Shown: one piece after another, positions 1 to 11,657 of the stretch
Position numbering within the stretch: the first letter of the stretch is position 1
How the letters are laid out: each line of letters opens with the position of its first letter
Origin: Cladopsammia gracilis
Lineage: Eukaryota; Cnidaria; Anthozoa; Scleractinia; Dendrophylliidae
Direction of reading: 5' to 3'
NCBI GenBank assembly: GCA_022457155.1
Contig: JAJGOT010000056.1
Coordinates: 1,937,501 to 2,001,500 of the forward strand
Length of the DNA: 64,000 nt
Made by a program: the position numbers and the translations under genes
The notes under the pieces: generated by a model
The model's input: only the letters and a program-made list of their open reading frames with translations
Told to the model about the DNA's origin: nothing
The model's database searches: none

Positions 1-487
1 ATTGCCCAAAAAGTGAATTACATTACATTGCAGTTACATAATTGTGCTTTTTACAGTTCGAGAGGCTTTCAGTTGAGTGTTGACAGTAACTTTGTGATTG
101 CTTTGGTTGTGCATTGCTACGCTTTGTGATTGGCTAAAAATCTCACGCCACTTTATCAACCAATCAGAAGTAAAATCCCAACCAATCGTGACTTACTTGC
201 ACGCGTTTTCCCGCGCTTGGCGCCGGCGACAAGAGTGATAACTGGTTTTGGTTTTACAATGCTCATTGATAACCGTTCTATAGGTTTAGGTAAACATGCA
301 GGAACAAGAACTCAAACAAACAAAAATAGTAAAGACAAATCAATTGAAAAAATACAAAACGCATTCCGTATTTTCGTTCTTACCGATTTAACAAATTGCA
401 AGAAAGTGTGACCTTTTTATTATGCGACCCTCAGTTATTGTCAGTGCTTAGCTAGCAGGCTATCAAAATGTGCTATTACCATTGTAG
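1..487. repeat. ABCA intron with a dispersed CCAATCA-rich repeat
   Basis: About 85-260 resembles the reverse complement of about 14390-14560. Shared blocks are TTTGTGATTGGCTAAAAA, CCAATCAGAAG and CGTGACTTNCTTGCNCGCG. A more diverged relative lies at about 13560-13760. No coding signal is seen here apart from the acceptor at its end. Confidence 0.5.
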
Positions 488-2780
488 GTTCAACCCTTCT
501 TGCCCGGCTCCACGACCTGCTCTTGATTGGGAGCGTCCAGGGGCGGGTCAGGCAGCGCTGTACATGTTCTTGGAAGCTATTGTCCTGTTTGTGGTCATCA
601 TTTTTATTGAGGTACGCGCATTAACACTGAATTCTTAAAGGGGGGGCTACATCCAGCTTTCATAGATCATTCCTAACAATGTGTATAATGATGTGTATAT
701 TCACGTAGAAAAGTAATGACACCATGTACAAGCCCTTTCATGGCAAGACTTGTTTTATTTTATTAAGTAATAGCAGAAACCCATATGTGGTTGAAATGTG
801 CAACTGTCTCTTGTATGCTTCAAAACAAGCTTCCGATTATTCAATTTGCTAAGGAGTTGTTACAGCCATATTTGGAAAATCAAGATAAAAATATTAACCA
901 ATCAATTTGCTAGAACAACTTGCTTCCAATCTCGAGGGACAGAGGGGTTTCCACATAATTATGGTACTAAACAAAAAATGAATATTTGAAAGCTGTGAAT
1001 GCGCGTTACACATTTCAATGGGTTTCTGGTAATAGGCATGTTACGTCACCAGCTCAAATTCACCACCAATCCCCGTTTGTACGAAATTCCTTGCAAACCT
1101 TTGACAAGTTCACGTTGTTTTTGAGTGGGGTATTCTTTTCAACTGTGCTCCTTTGAGAATACAATTAATTTGACAAGATTGCCACAGGTGTATACTTTGA
1201 AAGCGAGTCTTGGGGGGGAGTGAAGTAAGCTAATCTGACGTAAACACACATAAGGGCTATTGTACTTTACCATCTCTCCGTGGTCTGGTATTTATTTCAT
1301 TAGTTTGTGTTTCCATTCAACAGATGAATTGTTTTATCAGAGCAAGGGTTAAAATGTCTTCTGGTACATTTTCAACCCACAAAAAGGAAGGAGAGGTACA
1401 GTACTGCATTTATTATGAGAAAACTGTATGAGTAAGAAATACCTCCATTTTTAACCGACTCCATTGGTGGGAGGGGGAGAGTGGAGCAAATAAGGGGGGA
1501 GGGGAGAGTGGAGCAAATAAAGGGGGAGGGGTGATGTGAAAATGTTAGAGACTAAAACTAATGCATCGCAAAACAAAACAAGCCTTAATCACGCTAGTTA
1601 CACTATAAAAGGCATGGCACCTCCTTCACTTCACACCCCTTGGGAGGAAATGCAAATTCTTTCAGTCATATAACATGTTTGACTAGAGCATCCTAAATAT
1701 AAAATTGCTTCAAAAATCTCATCCAACCAAGCCGATATTGCCATCAGCAAACTAAAGAAACAAGTTCATAAAGACTTTTGATATAACCTTGGTAATTGTT
1801 TTTTTTTTCCAAATTCTGTCAGCAATGGTCTTAGTAAAGACAAATGTTGTTTGTCAGCTGTTAATGCTTCAGTGGTTTATTTACAACTAAAGGTGCGAAT
1901 GGCCAGGCCAGGCCAGTCTCCTTTAGGGTGATGTCGCAGCTCTTAGAAGGTCTCATACCATTGGCTTGCCACCCTTAGACCTAACAATAGGACAAACAAC
2001 ACAACAATGGACCCTAACCCTAAAAACAATAGCCTTGTTTTACAAGGCCAATTAAAATAGAAGCTTCTAAGAGCTGCGACCCTACCGCTCCTTTATGCCC
2101 GAACTTCCAGTACTTTCATATGTTACTTATGCACTTATTGCGCATGTCAACATCATTGGACTGATTCTTGCGCATGTAGTTCAGCTTGTGTCATCCATGT
2201 AAACAGTACTTATGGAATTATTGTTTGCTTATTTGCTCCACAGGATGAAGACGTGTTTAATGAGCGTATTCGCATAACTAACCAAGCAAATAATGCGACT
2301 GAAGTCGAGGCTGTTGTGCTCAAAGACTTAACAAAGGTTTGTTGTGTAATCTTTTGCCGACAGTTCATTTGGACTGAAGAGACCAAAATTCATATAAACT
2401 TTATCCTAGGAAGGAAGAGTAGGACATTAGAACATTTTAAGCAGTCTTCAAAAACACGTTTGTTTAGGGAGGCCTTTTATCATTTTTATCATTTTTAACC
2501 TGTTGTAAATTTTTAGATATTTTAATTTTTAACATATTGTAATGCGTAGGCGATCATATATCCATGCAGCCTGTGCAATATTACTACCTATTATTATTAT
2601 TATAATTATTATTGGTATGATTATTATTAATATTATTATCTCTATCATACAGACACCTCTGCAACATGGACACTTGGCCCCGCCCCCTTGGTGTGCATAT
2701 TTAAGGAAACAATCATGTTTTTGTAAAAAAACGTGTCAAATGTCTCAAACCAATTGGCCAGGCTCCGGTTGTTCAAAAGG

Positions 2781-2813
<33 letters not shown>

Positions 2814-5800
2814 CACTGGATAACTATTAACAAAATTCGGTGGATAGCGTTGTCCATCGGATAAATCGCTATCCAGTGTATAAGTATTAACAAAATCCGG
2901 TGGATAGTGCAATCCGCCTTTTAAATAACCGTGTCCAGGATTTGCAGAAAATGTTTGTTTAAAAAGAGCAGCTCTTTCTCATAGTTTCAACTTGATAGTT
3001 GTGAACATTAATGTTCATTGTCATTGTCCTTTCCTTACAGGTGTACCGTGGTGCACACATTACTGCAGTTGACCATCTTTGCCTCGGCATTCCACGTGGA
3101 GAGTGCTTTGGTCTCCTGGGTATTAATGGTAAGTTAATTGAAGGGCTCCTGGCAAGAACGTCCTAAGTACTTTTTTGAAGTATTTTCACTAAAATCTTGG
3201 ATTTTTGGCCTCAAAAGGGAATCACTTGCCAAAATTATGACTGGATCATGTAAATATGACTGAAAGGATTTAAACCAGGTCGACAAATCTTCTATCTTAA
3301 AACAGAATGAAAAGGGTGTCCTGGGAGCCATAGGGTGTCTTAGGGGCCCAAAACATTTTCTCAAAGATTCCCCATTTTGGATCTGTTTTAAGTACCTTTA
3401 ACAATAATAAATAATTAATTTGACAAAACTGTACTTTTGAAGCCCTAAAACATACAATTTTAGTGAAAGTTCCCAAAAACATACTTAGGACGTTGTTGTC
3501 GGGAGCCCCTCAATTGTTTCCAATGCAGCCGTTGGTATCGCCGTTATGCAACGCACCTCTCCAATAAGCGTTGCTTGACGACTCTAGCGGTCAAGAGACG
3601 GAGAATAGTCAGTGAACGACAACAAATGCAAACTATTTTACAGTACTTTCCTATGGTGCTGTTCGTATTTAATATTTTACAGAAACAAGTTTCCAACTTT
3701 CAGTTTTTGTACATGACCACCTGTTAAAAGCCGAGGGGTTAATATTGTGTTTTGCCAGATTTTCTCCGATCTTTGGCATTCACTGTTTATTTTTCGTTGC
3801 GTTAAAGGTGCTGGTAAGACTACAACATTCAGTATGCTGACTGGAGATCTGAGCATCACTGAAGGAACGGCTTACTTAGATGGTTTCAACATTCAAACAA
3901 ATCTAAAACAGGTATGTCCTCCAATCTGTTGGTGTGAAATTAATGTCTTCTCATTAAAATTACAATCTTTTAGGCAAATATTAATCACGGTAGCCCCCGG
4001 TAGTTTCTTGGGCCTCTTCATCCCCAGTTGGACGCAGGCCATACACTACTCCCAACCTCTACCCTCGAAGGACAGGCAGTTCTAATCTTTCTCCAGCTCT
4101 TCTTATCACTGGCATGGTCGGCGAATTGGCCTGGGGATATCTGACCATTGTGCTTTCCGGGTAGTCCAGCACTTGTCCAAACGATGTCTGGGATTCGCTA
4201 AGAAAACAATAGATTTGTCCCGCTGGGTAGGGCATTGTTCAAGTGATATATCAATTGTATCGTTCGCCAATCACAGAAATCGCTTGGACAGCTACGGGGT
4301 CGCCCAGCAGGACCCTACTGAAAACCACCTTAAAGTGACGTAGCTATTTGTAATTGCTATTTATTATTATTATTTTGTCAGTGAGTCAGTTACTCAGTTA
4401 GTAACTGAGTTATTACCTTCCGATAAATGGCGTATCAGTTTCGTCTATAGTCGGAACACTTTCTGTTATTAAGTTTAAAGCTTGTGAACAAGCCTTCCAT
4501 TTGGGGATGGGTGAGTAGCGCTCGTCGGCTTTTGTTTTCGCCCCATCCAAACTAGGAGGCTTGTTCACAGGCTAAAAGTCACCATTGAGATAGAACTTAG
4601 CTTTTTATATTGTTCACAGGTTCAGCAAAGAATTGGTTATTGTCCTCAGGTAACTTTTATTTTTATAATTTATATTTTATAACACATTGCAGAATGCAAA
4701 CACGTATTTCCTTAGTATGACAGAACGGTGTCGAGTACAATCATGTATTTTAAAGCGAAGCAAACCTGCAGGATGAAATTCACTCAGCGGCTACCCTTGG
4801 TGCCTTCACATTACCTGCCAACTACAATGCAAAGCTCATTTGAACTATATTCATATATGTACAGTATACCGATCAAAAATAACTTGCCATGTGAGCACAT
4901 ATGAATATGAAACAAGCAAATGAAATGTGGAAAACGTGTGACATTGCGTGACATTACAGTATAAGGACTTACACGCTCGCTCTAGAGTTATGAGCTTGCG
5001 AGTTATTCATTTCCTTTCATTTTGCTGATAGACTATGTTGATTTGTTAGGACATATTTTGTTGTGATCGAGGACCACGAGTGTCGTTTCTTACTTAGGAT
5101 CGCATATGTTTATTGTATAGAACATTCTAGAACGTTCAAAAATAGGCTTAAAATAACATCGGGTCGGATTTCATGTCATGTGATCAGCGCTTTCGAAAGC
5201 GTGTGCTCGGCTACAGTCAAAGCGAGAATATACTTGGTTTTACAGTGAAATTGTGAGTTCTTCAGTGTCTCAGGGAACGTGACAGGGCTAAAAATTCCCC
5301 ACAGAAACACGCCTTGCAAAATTTAAAGTAAAAAAGAGACCACATTGTCCTTCTAGACAATAACACATGGTGTGCTGTGGTGCAGCCTTAATTTCGACCA
5401 TTTCGATTGTTGTTGTTGTTGTTGTTGTCGTTATTGTTGTTGTTGTTGTCTTTCAAACTCGTTTATCTTTTTGTTATAGTTTGATGCTCTGATTGAACTA
5501 CTGACTGGTCGTGAGATGCTAACCATGTATGCTCGGTTGCGTGGAGTCCCAGACAACAAAATCAAAGACATTGTCACGAAAGCCATTGATCTTCTTCATT
5601 TGGGAAAATGGGCGGACTCCCTCTGTGGAAACTACAGGTACAAACGTCTTTGTCGTAACTCCTGGTTATGCTTTTGTTCTAATAGTTGAGAGCAACCAAT
5701 CTTTTGGTTTTACGACACTGCTAGTAATCACCCAAAATACCAGGAAAAGAAGGTGCAGCGCTGTATTTCTCTTACTTAGAAGGACATGTGTCCTTTCAAA

Positions 5801-7633
5801 ACTCCATTTTGATAGGACATTTTACAAAATTGGTCGGACATCCGCCATGTTGGGTTTTTCCTGCAACGTATTTTTTTCAGGACTTTTGTGGTTTGCAATG
5901 TATTTTAGGGCGAATTCAAATCACACGGCCTTTTCTGAGTTGCCTCGAATCCACAGAGCCTTTACAGCATTACCAGCGGTGTAAATTCTTATTTTTAATG
6001 TTTTTGGAATCAAATGTTATGGCTAAAAAAGACTTTAAAGAGAAGAGAAGAGCACATTATGTGGAACTGATTTTTGTAGATTCCACTGTAAATGTTTCCT
6101 GGTTTGTTTGTTGTTTTGCTAGTGGTGGCAATAGAAGGAAGCTGAGTACAGCGATTGCTTTGGTTGGAAACCCGCCCATTGTTTTTCTGGTGAGTCAGTA
6201 GAGCATACTTAACAAAAAGATGACTACCCCCCCCCCCCCTCACAAGGGGCTTATTTCTTTCAAGCACGTTTGAAGGTGGAAGGTGGAAGGGGGGCTTAAT
6301 ACAGAAGGGGTGGGGAGGGGGGGGGGGGGGTAAGACAGTCATTGCCCTCATCATTGCTCGCAACTACTGTACCTAAATCCATTCTCGAATTGGTAAAAAT
6401 GTACCGGTGATACGGTCTGTCGTTTTGGTTATGAATGAATATGGAGGGCGGGGGAGGGGGGGGGGGGGGGCTTGAAAGAGCTTTGGGGCCGTCTGAGATC
6501 GAACCATCTGCCATCTGCTGCTTTCACTGTCTGACCTTATATACTCGATTTTCTTACCCATTCGCCCAGTAGTGTTTTATGCTTCCATTCAGTGTGTTGT
6601 CACGTGTATTGCAGGATGAACCCACTACAGGCATGGACCCAGTTGCTCGTCGTTTCCTGTGGGATACACTGTCTGGTGTCATGAGAGAAGGCCGCTCCAT
6701 CGTGCTAACATCACACAGGTAAGCTACTGTAAATTCACATTGTACTGAACTTGTATCTTTGTGATGGAACAGTCCAAACACATTATTGTTAAAAGAGAAA
6801 CACCGAGAGCGTAAACTGAGATCCTTGGAACCGGCTTTTGGAAAGTCATCGTCGTTAATTTTTGGTCTAAGGGAAAGGCTTCGAGGTCGTGAAACTGTGC
6901 TTATCTAGTGTAACAGCGTTTTTGGCACCTTTGGCTTTTTTACATTTCAGCAATTAATATAACCTTCAGTTGTTAGGTGACATAAGAACGACAAATATCG
7001 ACTCAGGCAATCAAAGTGTTGAAGTATTTCCGTTTTTATTTGTTACTTAGCATGGAAGAGTGTGAAGCTCTGTGTACAAGACTGGCGATTATGGTGAACG
7101 GACAGTTTAAATGCCTTCACACATTATTGTTAAAAGAGAAACACCGAGAGCGTAAACTGAGATCCTTGGAACCGGCTTTTGGAAAGTCATCGTCGTTAAT
7201 TTTTGGTCTAAGGGAAAGGCTTCGAGGTCGTGAAACTGTGCTTATCTTTTGTAACAGCGTTTTTGACACCTTTGGCTTTTTTACATTTCAGTATTCAACA
7301 ATTAATATAACCTTCAGTTGTTAGGTGACATAAGAACGACAAATATCGACTCAGGCAATCAGTGTTGAAGTATTTCCGTTTTTATTTGTTACTTAGCATG
7401 GAAGAGTGTGAAGCTTTGTGTACAAGACTGGCGATTATGGTGAACGGACAGTTTAAATGCCTTGGTTCCACTCAGCATCTTAAGAGCAGGTACTCGTTTA
7501 AACTCCAGCGGTGTACCCTTACATGGGGGAGGGGGGAGGGGGATGTAGGCGGCCGGGGGTGAAAAAATAATGGGGTGGGGCAGTGATATGGTTTGCTAAA
7601 TAAGACGGGACCAGACCCCCTGGATTCCTTCTG

Positions 7634-7673
<40 letters not shown>

Positions 7674-10114
7674 CTTTATTTAAACACGGTAAAAATTCGT
7701 CAGCTAAAAATCATTATAATACTTAACACAAAGCAATAAACTAATATTAAAAAATGTCTATATATGAAGAATTTAATTAAATAATAAAAAGCTGCTTTCC
7801 ACGAATGCCGTGCCTTATAGTTCCTCTTTGAGAAGTCGTTTAAATTGCCCAAGGGACTCAGCTTTCCTTACATTATGAGAAAGGCTGTTCCAGAGCATGG
7901 CGCCACTATAACTGAAACTATTTTTATAATAGTTTGTGCGCGGCAATGGAACATTAAGTTTATCCTCAGAGTCCCTTAGACACATCCTCAGAGTCCCTTA
8001 GACACATCCTGGAACTGAATCAATCCTCCAATAAATAATTAAATAATAAATAAAAACTTTATTTCTGTGTAAGGAATTATAGCAGTCACCCACTATGTAA
8101 GGACACAACTAAAACATTGCAATTATAGATTTCGCGATCATACTTTGATGGTCTGCTAGACTTAAACTTCTCGTTTGCTTCTCGTTGTTCATAATAATTT
8201 ATTTCTCAACACGTTGTTTGTCAGATTTGGAAAGGGGTACACATTGATGGTCAAGGTGGGTGCACCGACCACACCCACGGTAGCAGCTGTCCCTGAAGGT
8301 GAGGCTGGGTTATAGTGTAAACAGATGGAAAGATCTTCACAATAGCCTTCAGTTCAACAAATTAAACAAGCCATATGGCTTATTGGGGGCTGCACTTTGC
8401 GACTAGGATCATTACAAATCCCCGTGTATAGCATGCTAGTCCATCATAATGTTTTATGGCGAGTCCATTTTAAGGATTTGTATCAGAATTTAGCCCTGTC
8501 CCGTTAGTAGGTCTAACCTATTGTTTAGTAGGGTTCTTCAAATGGCTTTGGCTTGTTGTTTGCAGAAAGCCGTTATGTTGCTGTCCCAGCCGTTCAAATT
8601 TCTCCTGCTGGCCTTCCGGGCCAGCCCCAGATCCTCGCCTATCAACCTGTTCAACCGGACAATCCTGACGGCGCAGGGACGTACGCCGTCAACAACGTTA
8701 TGCAGTTTGTTTTTAGTACCTTTGGCGGAGCAAGGCTGATGGATAGTCACAGTGTAAGTCACTGTTTAGTACATCGACCTAGTTCTATCTGAGTCTGTGG
8801 ATGAAATCCTAAAGTGTGACCATTCAAATGAAAGCTACTGAGCAGTACCTTCCTGTGGTACTGTTTATTGTGCTGTGCAAGGTAGTTCTAACTTTTGAGT
8901 CTGTGAATGAAATCCTAAAGTGTGACCATTCAAATGTAAGCTACTGAGCAGTACTTTCCTGTGGTGTTGTTTATTGTGCTGTATAAGTTGGTTCTAGTCT
9001 GAAAAAAATCATTAATTTTCTTGATTGAAATGAAAGTTATTGTATATTTTCGTGTGATTCTGTTTGTTTTTCTCCTTCTATTTTATTATTATTATTATTA
9101 TTTATTTTTTTTTGTGGGGGGAGGGGGTATGGGAGGGGGGTGGGGGTGGGGGGTTTCTCAACTTCAGTATCCTTAATGGAATATTGTTTTCAGGTTAACT
9201 TAGTCGGTCTTGGTATGGATTGTTTTCAGGGCATCTTACATTACCAGATAGAAAATGAAGGTTTGAGTTGGTCCTATATCTTTGGTCAGCTGGAGAGAAA
9301 CAGACACGCCTTGAACATAGTGGATTACAGCATCAGCCAAACAACACTGGAACAAGTCAGTTTACTTGCTCTTTTGCTCTGTTTTTCTCTGTAGTTTATT
9401 CAGTTATTCGAGCTTTTTCAATTTGGGATTAATTGATCTTCATTTCCTTATTTTTTGCAATAAAAATCTTTCCAGGAGGCCTAGGTCAGCCTACTGTTCG
9501 CAGGGCGCAGAGGAGACAAATGCGACTGTTATTTCTTCTATTTTTACCGCGCGAATTGATTTTATGAGAACGAAACTATGAACATGACCACACAGGTGAT
9601 CGGGTTACGCGTCTTGTAATGACTGTGGGCTTCTCGCCAGGAGTACAAACATTTCCTAACAGTAAACTCGTTTTCTTCTGGGCACTTTGTGTCTCGTCGG
9701 AAAGCTTTGCGGGCGACCACTATCTCCTCTGCGCCCTGTGCGATGAAAGTCTTCTGGGAGTGAAGGGAAGGGGTGAGGGCTTTGTGTTAAGAACCTCGTT
9801 CTCATGGTCTCTCTTCTTCCCTCCGTGTCTCTCGCTCCATTCTCCTCTCTCACACTCCAGAGAACGGGGAGAAGAGAGACCCTGGGAACGAGTTAATTGC
9901 GTTCTGAAATAGGCCATTTGCACGATGACGTCATATGACTACAACTACCACAATCCTTCGGTTTTTTGTTTTGTAGTGCAAATTAGGGCCATTGTTTTTT
10001 AAACCTCACTGGGATTACAAAATTTAAATAAGAAATAAAAACGAAATGAATTCTGGTAGTTGTAGTCAAATGACGCCATCGCGCAAATGGCCTATTAGGA
10101 CTCCCCGGTCTTTG

Positions 10115-10149
<35 letters not shown>

Positions 10150-10833
10150 CTTTCGCGCATGTCACCCAAACGTTAAAAGCCCATGAAATATCAACAGGAA
10201 CGCACCCAACGCAAACATTTTTTCCACTTTATAGAATGGAACGTAAAGAGCGTGTAGTTTCATGGGATAGCTGTGGAACCAGGCCTTCTCGGAAATGTCA
10301 CGCAATGACGTGACAGTGCGAATAGATGGTCGCTTTGAGAACTTCGCAGCGATTTTACTCTCTTGGATGCCCGGTGACCCCCATTTTTCTTTCCGTAGAT
10401 CACTTCCTTTCCTAATTTCCTTCATTTTAACAAAAAACAGAAAAAATCTGTACGTGAGAAGTTACAAATATTTCGCCTTTTCTGCTCTCGTGCGACCAAA
10501 GTTTTCTTCGAATGTGGACGGGCAAGACTAATATGTTTTCTTTTTCAAGGCCTATTCTTCCTCAATGAACGACATCAGATGCAAACGTTTACGTAGTAGA
10601 CTTAGTTGTGTTGAATTAAGTACGTTTACCTGATCTAAATTTCACTAAGGTAGCTTCTTTTATTGCTAATAGTTGTTAGCTAAGATCGTCTTTAAATAAC
10701 GAAAGCTTCTTAAAACACATGGTCTTCAATGCGCCTTATCTCGAAAACGAGCACGGTGACCCCCCACTTTTTTGGCCATTTTGGCAATAGTTGATCTTCA
10801 CCTTACTGCATCGCAAGTTTTAAAAAAATCTGT

Positions 10834-10865
<32 letters not shown>

Positions 10866-11657
10866 GTAGTATAAAGGGAGTCAGTCAAATTACGTTTTCT
10901 GAAGGCCCAAAATAAGCCGCCAAACGCCCGAGTTACCACCCCACAGGACTCATTGCATTCGCCCTGTGGGGTGGTAACTCGGGCGTTTGGCGGCTTATTT
11001 TGGGCCTTCAGAAAACGTGAATTTGCCTGACTCCCTATATACTACTCGGGGGCTTTCATATGTTTAAGTTGTTTATAGGCCCTAACCAATTTGCGAGGCC
11101 GTTAGGGCCTGTTAACAACTTAAACATATGAAAGCCCCCGAGTAGTATATAGGGAGTCAGGCAAATTCACGTTTTCTGAAGGCCCAAAATAAGCCGCCAA
11201 ACGCCCGAGTTACCATCCCACAGGGCGAATGCAATGAGTCCTGTGGGGTGGTAACTCGGGCGTTTGGCGGCTTATTTTGGGCCTTCAGGAAACGTAATTT
11301 GACTGACTCCCTATATACTATTCCTTAAACTTATATTTGGTCATTTTCCCAGCCCCCAGCTTCCTGGCTCTTTTTTATGCGTGGGTTATTTGCCATTTGA
11401 AAACAGGTTTTTTTAGTTTAAGTTTGGTTTAATAAAATATAAGCAGCCCTAGTAGAGCATTGAAGTTATGATTTTGATAAGAAAAGCTGTGTTATAAAGA
11501 TCATTCAAAAGGAGGATTCTCTGTTCTTGTTCACGGCTTAATGACGTCTTTTTGGTTGTTTTCTCGGTAGGTTTTCATCAACTTTGCCAAAGAACAGCAC
11601 GCAGAAGACCGCGCTACAGTCAAAAGGAAGTGCATGTGTTTTCCATGCTGTCCATGA
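488..11657 (+). CDS. ABC transporter subfamily A, 3' part (second nucleotide-binding domain to stop)
   Basis: Visible exons are 488-611, 2244-2336, 3041-3128, 3808-3911, 4620-4649, 5480-5637, 6123-6189, 6615-6718, 7397-7489, 8225-8298, 8566-8753, 9230-9355 and 11571-11657. All have AG/GT borders and phases that join in frame. The first visible exon ends in a hydrophobic segment ([18 protein letters not shown]), the last membrane helix. The nucleotide-binding domain follows: Walker A GINGAGKTT split across exons 3 and 4, Q-loop GYCPQ, signature SGGNRRKLS, Walker [13 protein letters not shown] and H-loop LTSH. The C-terminal [14 protein letters not shown] is a hallmark of ABCA proteins. The protein ends in a basic, Cys-rich tail. 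Family members are full-length membrane lipid exporters or floppases; this one would be an ATP-driven lipid transporter, substrate unknown. The 5' part lies outside the window. One exon has a truncated duplicate upstream (7051-7117). Confidence 0.93.
1925..2083. mobile_element. Short TIR element (MITE-like) in an ABCA intron
   Basis: AGGGTGATGTCGCAGCTCTT near the left end is mirrored by AAGAGCTGCGACCCT at the right end, about 160 bp apart. There is no coding capacity. I could not fix a clear target duplication. Confidence 0.55.
2583..2645. repeat. (ATT)n-like microsatellite
   Basis: Imperfect run of ATT, ATA and ATC triplets within an ABCA intron. Confidence 0.8.
2779..2925. repeat. 60-bp tandem repeat with internal palindromes
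   Basis: Units start at 2779, 2839 and 2899, exactly 60 bp apart. Each begins GGTGGATAGCG and contains TATCCACCGGATAAATCGC-like palindromic segments. The third unit is partial and diverged. Confidence 0.85.
3140..3511. mobile_element. TIR element, 372 bp, just inside an ABCA intron
   Basis: The ends GAAGGGCTCCTGGCAAGAAC and the reverse complement of the right end (GAGGGGCTCCCGACAACAAC) are TIRs that continue into ACGTCCTAAGTA on both sides. The flanks carry AATT on each side (3136-3139 and 3512-3515), a possible 4-bp target duplication. The element starts 12 bp after the exon 3041-3128, leaving the GTAAGT donor intact. Confidence 0.75.
5404..5453. repeat. (GTT)n microsatellite
   Basis: About 15 GTT triplets with two interruptions, in the intron just upstream of the 5480-5637 ABCA exon. 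Confidence 0.9.
6225..6480. repeat. C/G homopolymer-rich repeat region
   Basis: C-run near 6229-6240 and G-runs near 6319-6330 and 6458-6471, with GAAGG-type repeats between. Proline-rich readings of the reverse strand here come from the G-runs and are not genes. Confidence 0.7.
6779..7463. repeat. Tandem duplication of about 341-346 bp, intron plus partial exon
   Basis: Copy 1 is about 6779-7119 and copy 2 about 7120-7463. Each carries the same intron stretch followed by the acceptor and the start of the exon. The copies differ by a few substitutions and small indels, for example an extra short insertion just before the shared AATTAATATAACC stretch in copy 2. The duplication is fairly young. 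Confidence 0.85.
7051..7117 (+). pseudogene. Truncated duplicate of an ABCA exon
   Basis: This repeats the first 67 bases of the 7397-7489 exon (peptide [20 protein letters not shown]) with one synonymous difference, and keeps its own acceptor AG. The copy stops at the codons for K-C-L and then runs straight into the next repeat unit, so it lacks the last 26 bases and the donor GT. Using it would read into about 200 bases of intron. It is probably skipped in favour of the downstream intact exon. Confidence 0.8.
7635..7670. repeat. (GATA)n microsatellite at a LINE 3' end
   Basis: Nine GATA units directly abut the 3' end of a minus-strand LINE fragment. Short tandem repeats at the 3' end are typical of CR1/L2-type LINEs. 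Confidence 0.85.
7671..8040 (-). mobile_element. LINE 3' end fragment (CR1-like family)
   Basis: On the minus strand, degraded reverse-transcriptase C-terminal codons are readable ([16 protein letters not shown], then [13 protein letters not shown] before a stop). A terminal ACCGTGTTTAAATAAAGATT follows. The same tail occurs at the 3' ends of the LINEs near 31.1 and 34.55 kb. The copy is 5'-truncated and includes a 20-bp local duplication (TCCTCAGAGTCCCTTAGACA). Confidence 0.75.
8791..9002. repeat. Tandem duplication of about 106 bp
   Basis: GAGTCTGTGGATGAAATCCT starts at 8791, and a near-identical block (GAGTCTGTGAATGAAATCCT) starts at 8897. Similarity continues through TTATTGTGCTGT in both. 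It lies in an ABCA intron. Confidence 0.85.
9908..10096. mobile_element. Short TIR element (MITE), about 190 bp
   Basis: The left end AATAGGCCATTTGCACGATG and the mirrored right end (AATAGGCCATTTGCGCGATG on the minus strand) continue into GACTACAACTACCA on both sides. It is non-coding. Confidence 0.75.
10119..10863. mobile_element. TIR element, 745 bp, TA target duplication
   Basis: The ends AGGACGTTCGCGCCCA and TGGGCGCGAACGTCCT mirror each other. TA lies immediately outside each end, so the target is consistent with Tc1/mariner-type insertion. There is no convincing transposase. It sits 3 bp from the next element. Confidence 0.65.
10867..11320. mobile_element. Foldback element: nested palindrome
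   Basis: The whole 454 bp is an inverted repeat centred near 11093. Each outer arm (about 10867-11043 and 11144-11320) is itself a hairpin built from TTCTGAAGGCCCAAAATAAG, AAACGCCCGAGTTACCA and their complements. The inner arms (CTCGGGGGCTTTCATATG and complement) flank a short loop. CCTTA lies close to both ends and may be a target duplication. It is non-coding and sits in the last ABCA intron. Confidence 0.85.

Noticed and set aside
6010..6561. Proline-rich minus-strand open frames
   Set aside because: Translations of G/C homopolymer runs in an ABCA intron.
9181..9229. Upstream acceptor (TTTTCAG at 9187-9193) for the ABCA exon ending at 9355
   Set aside because: The acceptor at 9229 gives the conserved [16 protein letters not shown] start; the upstream one adds non-conserved residues.
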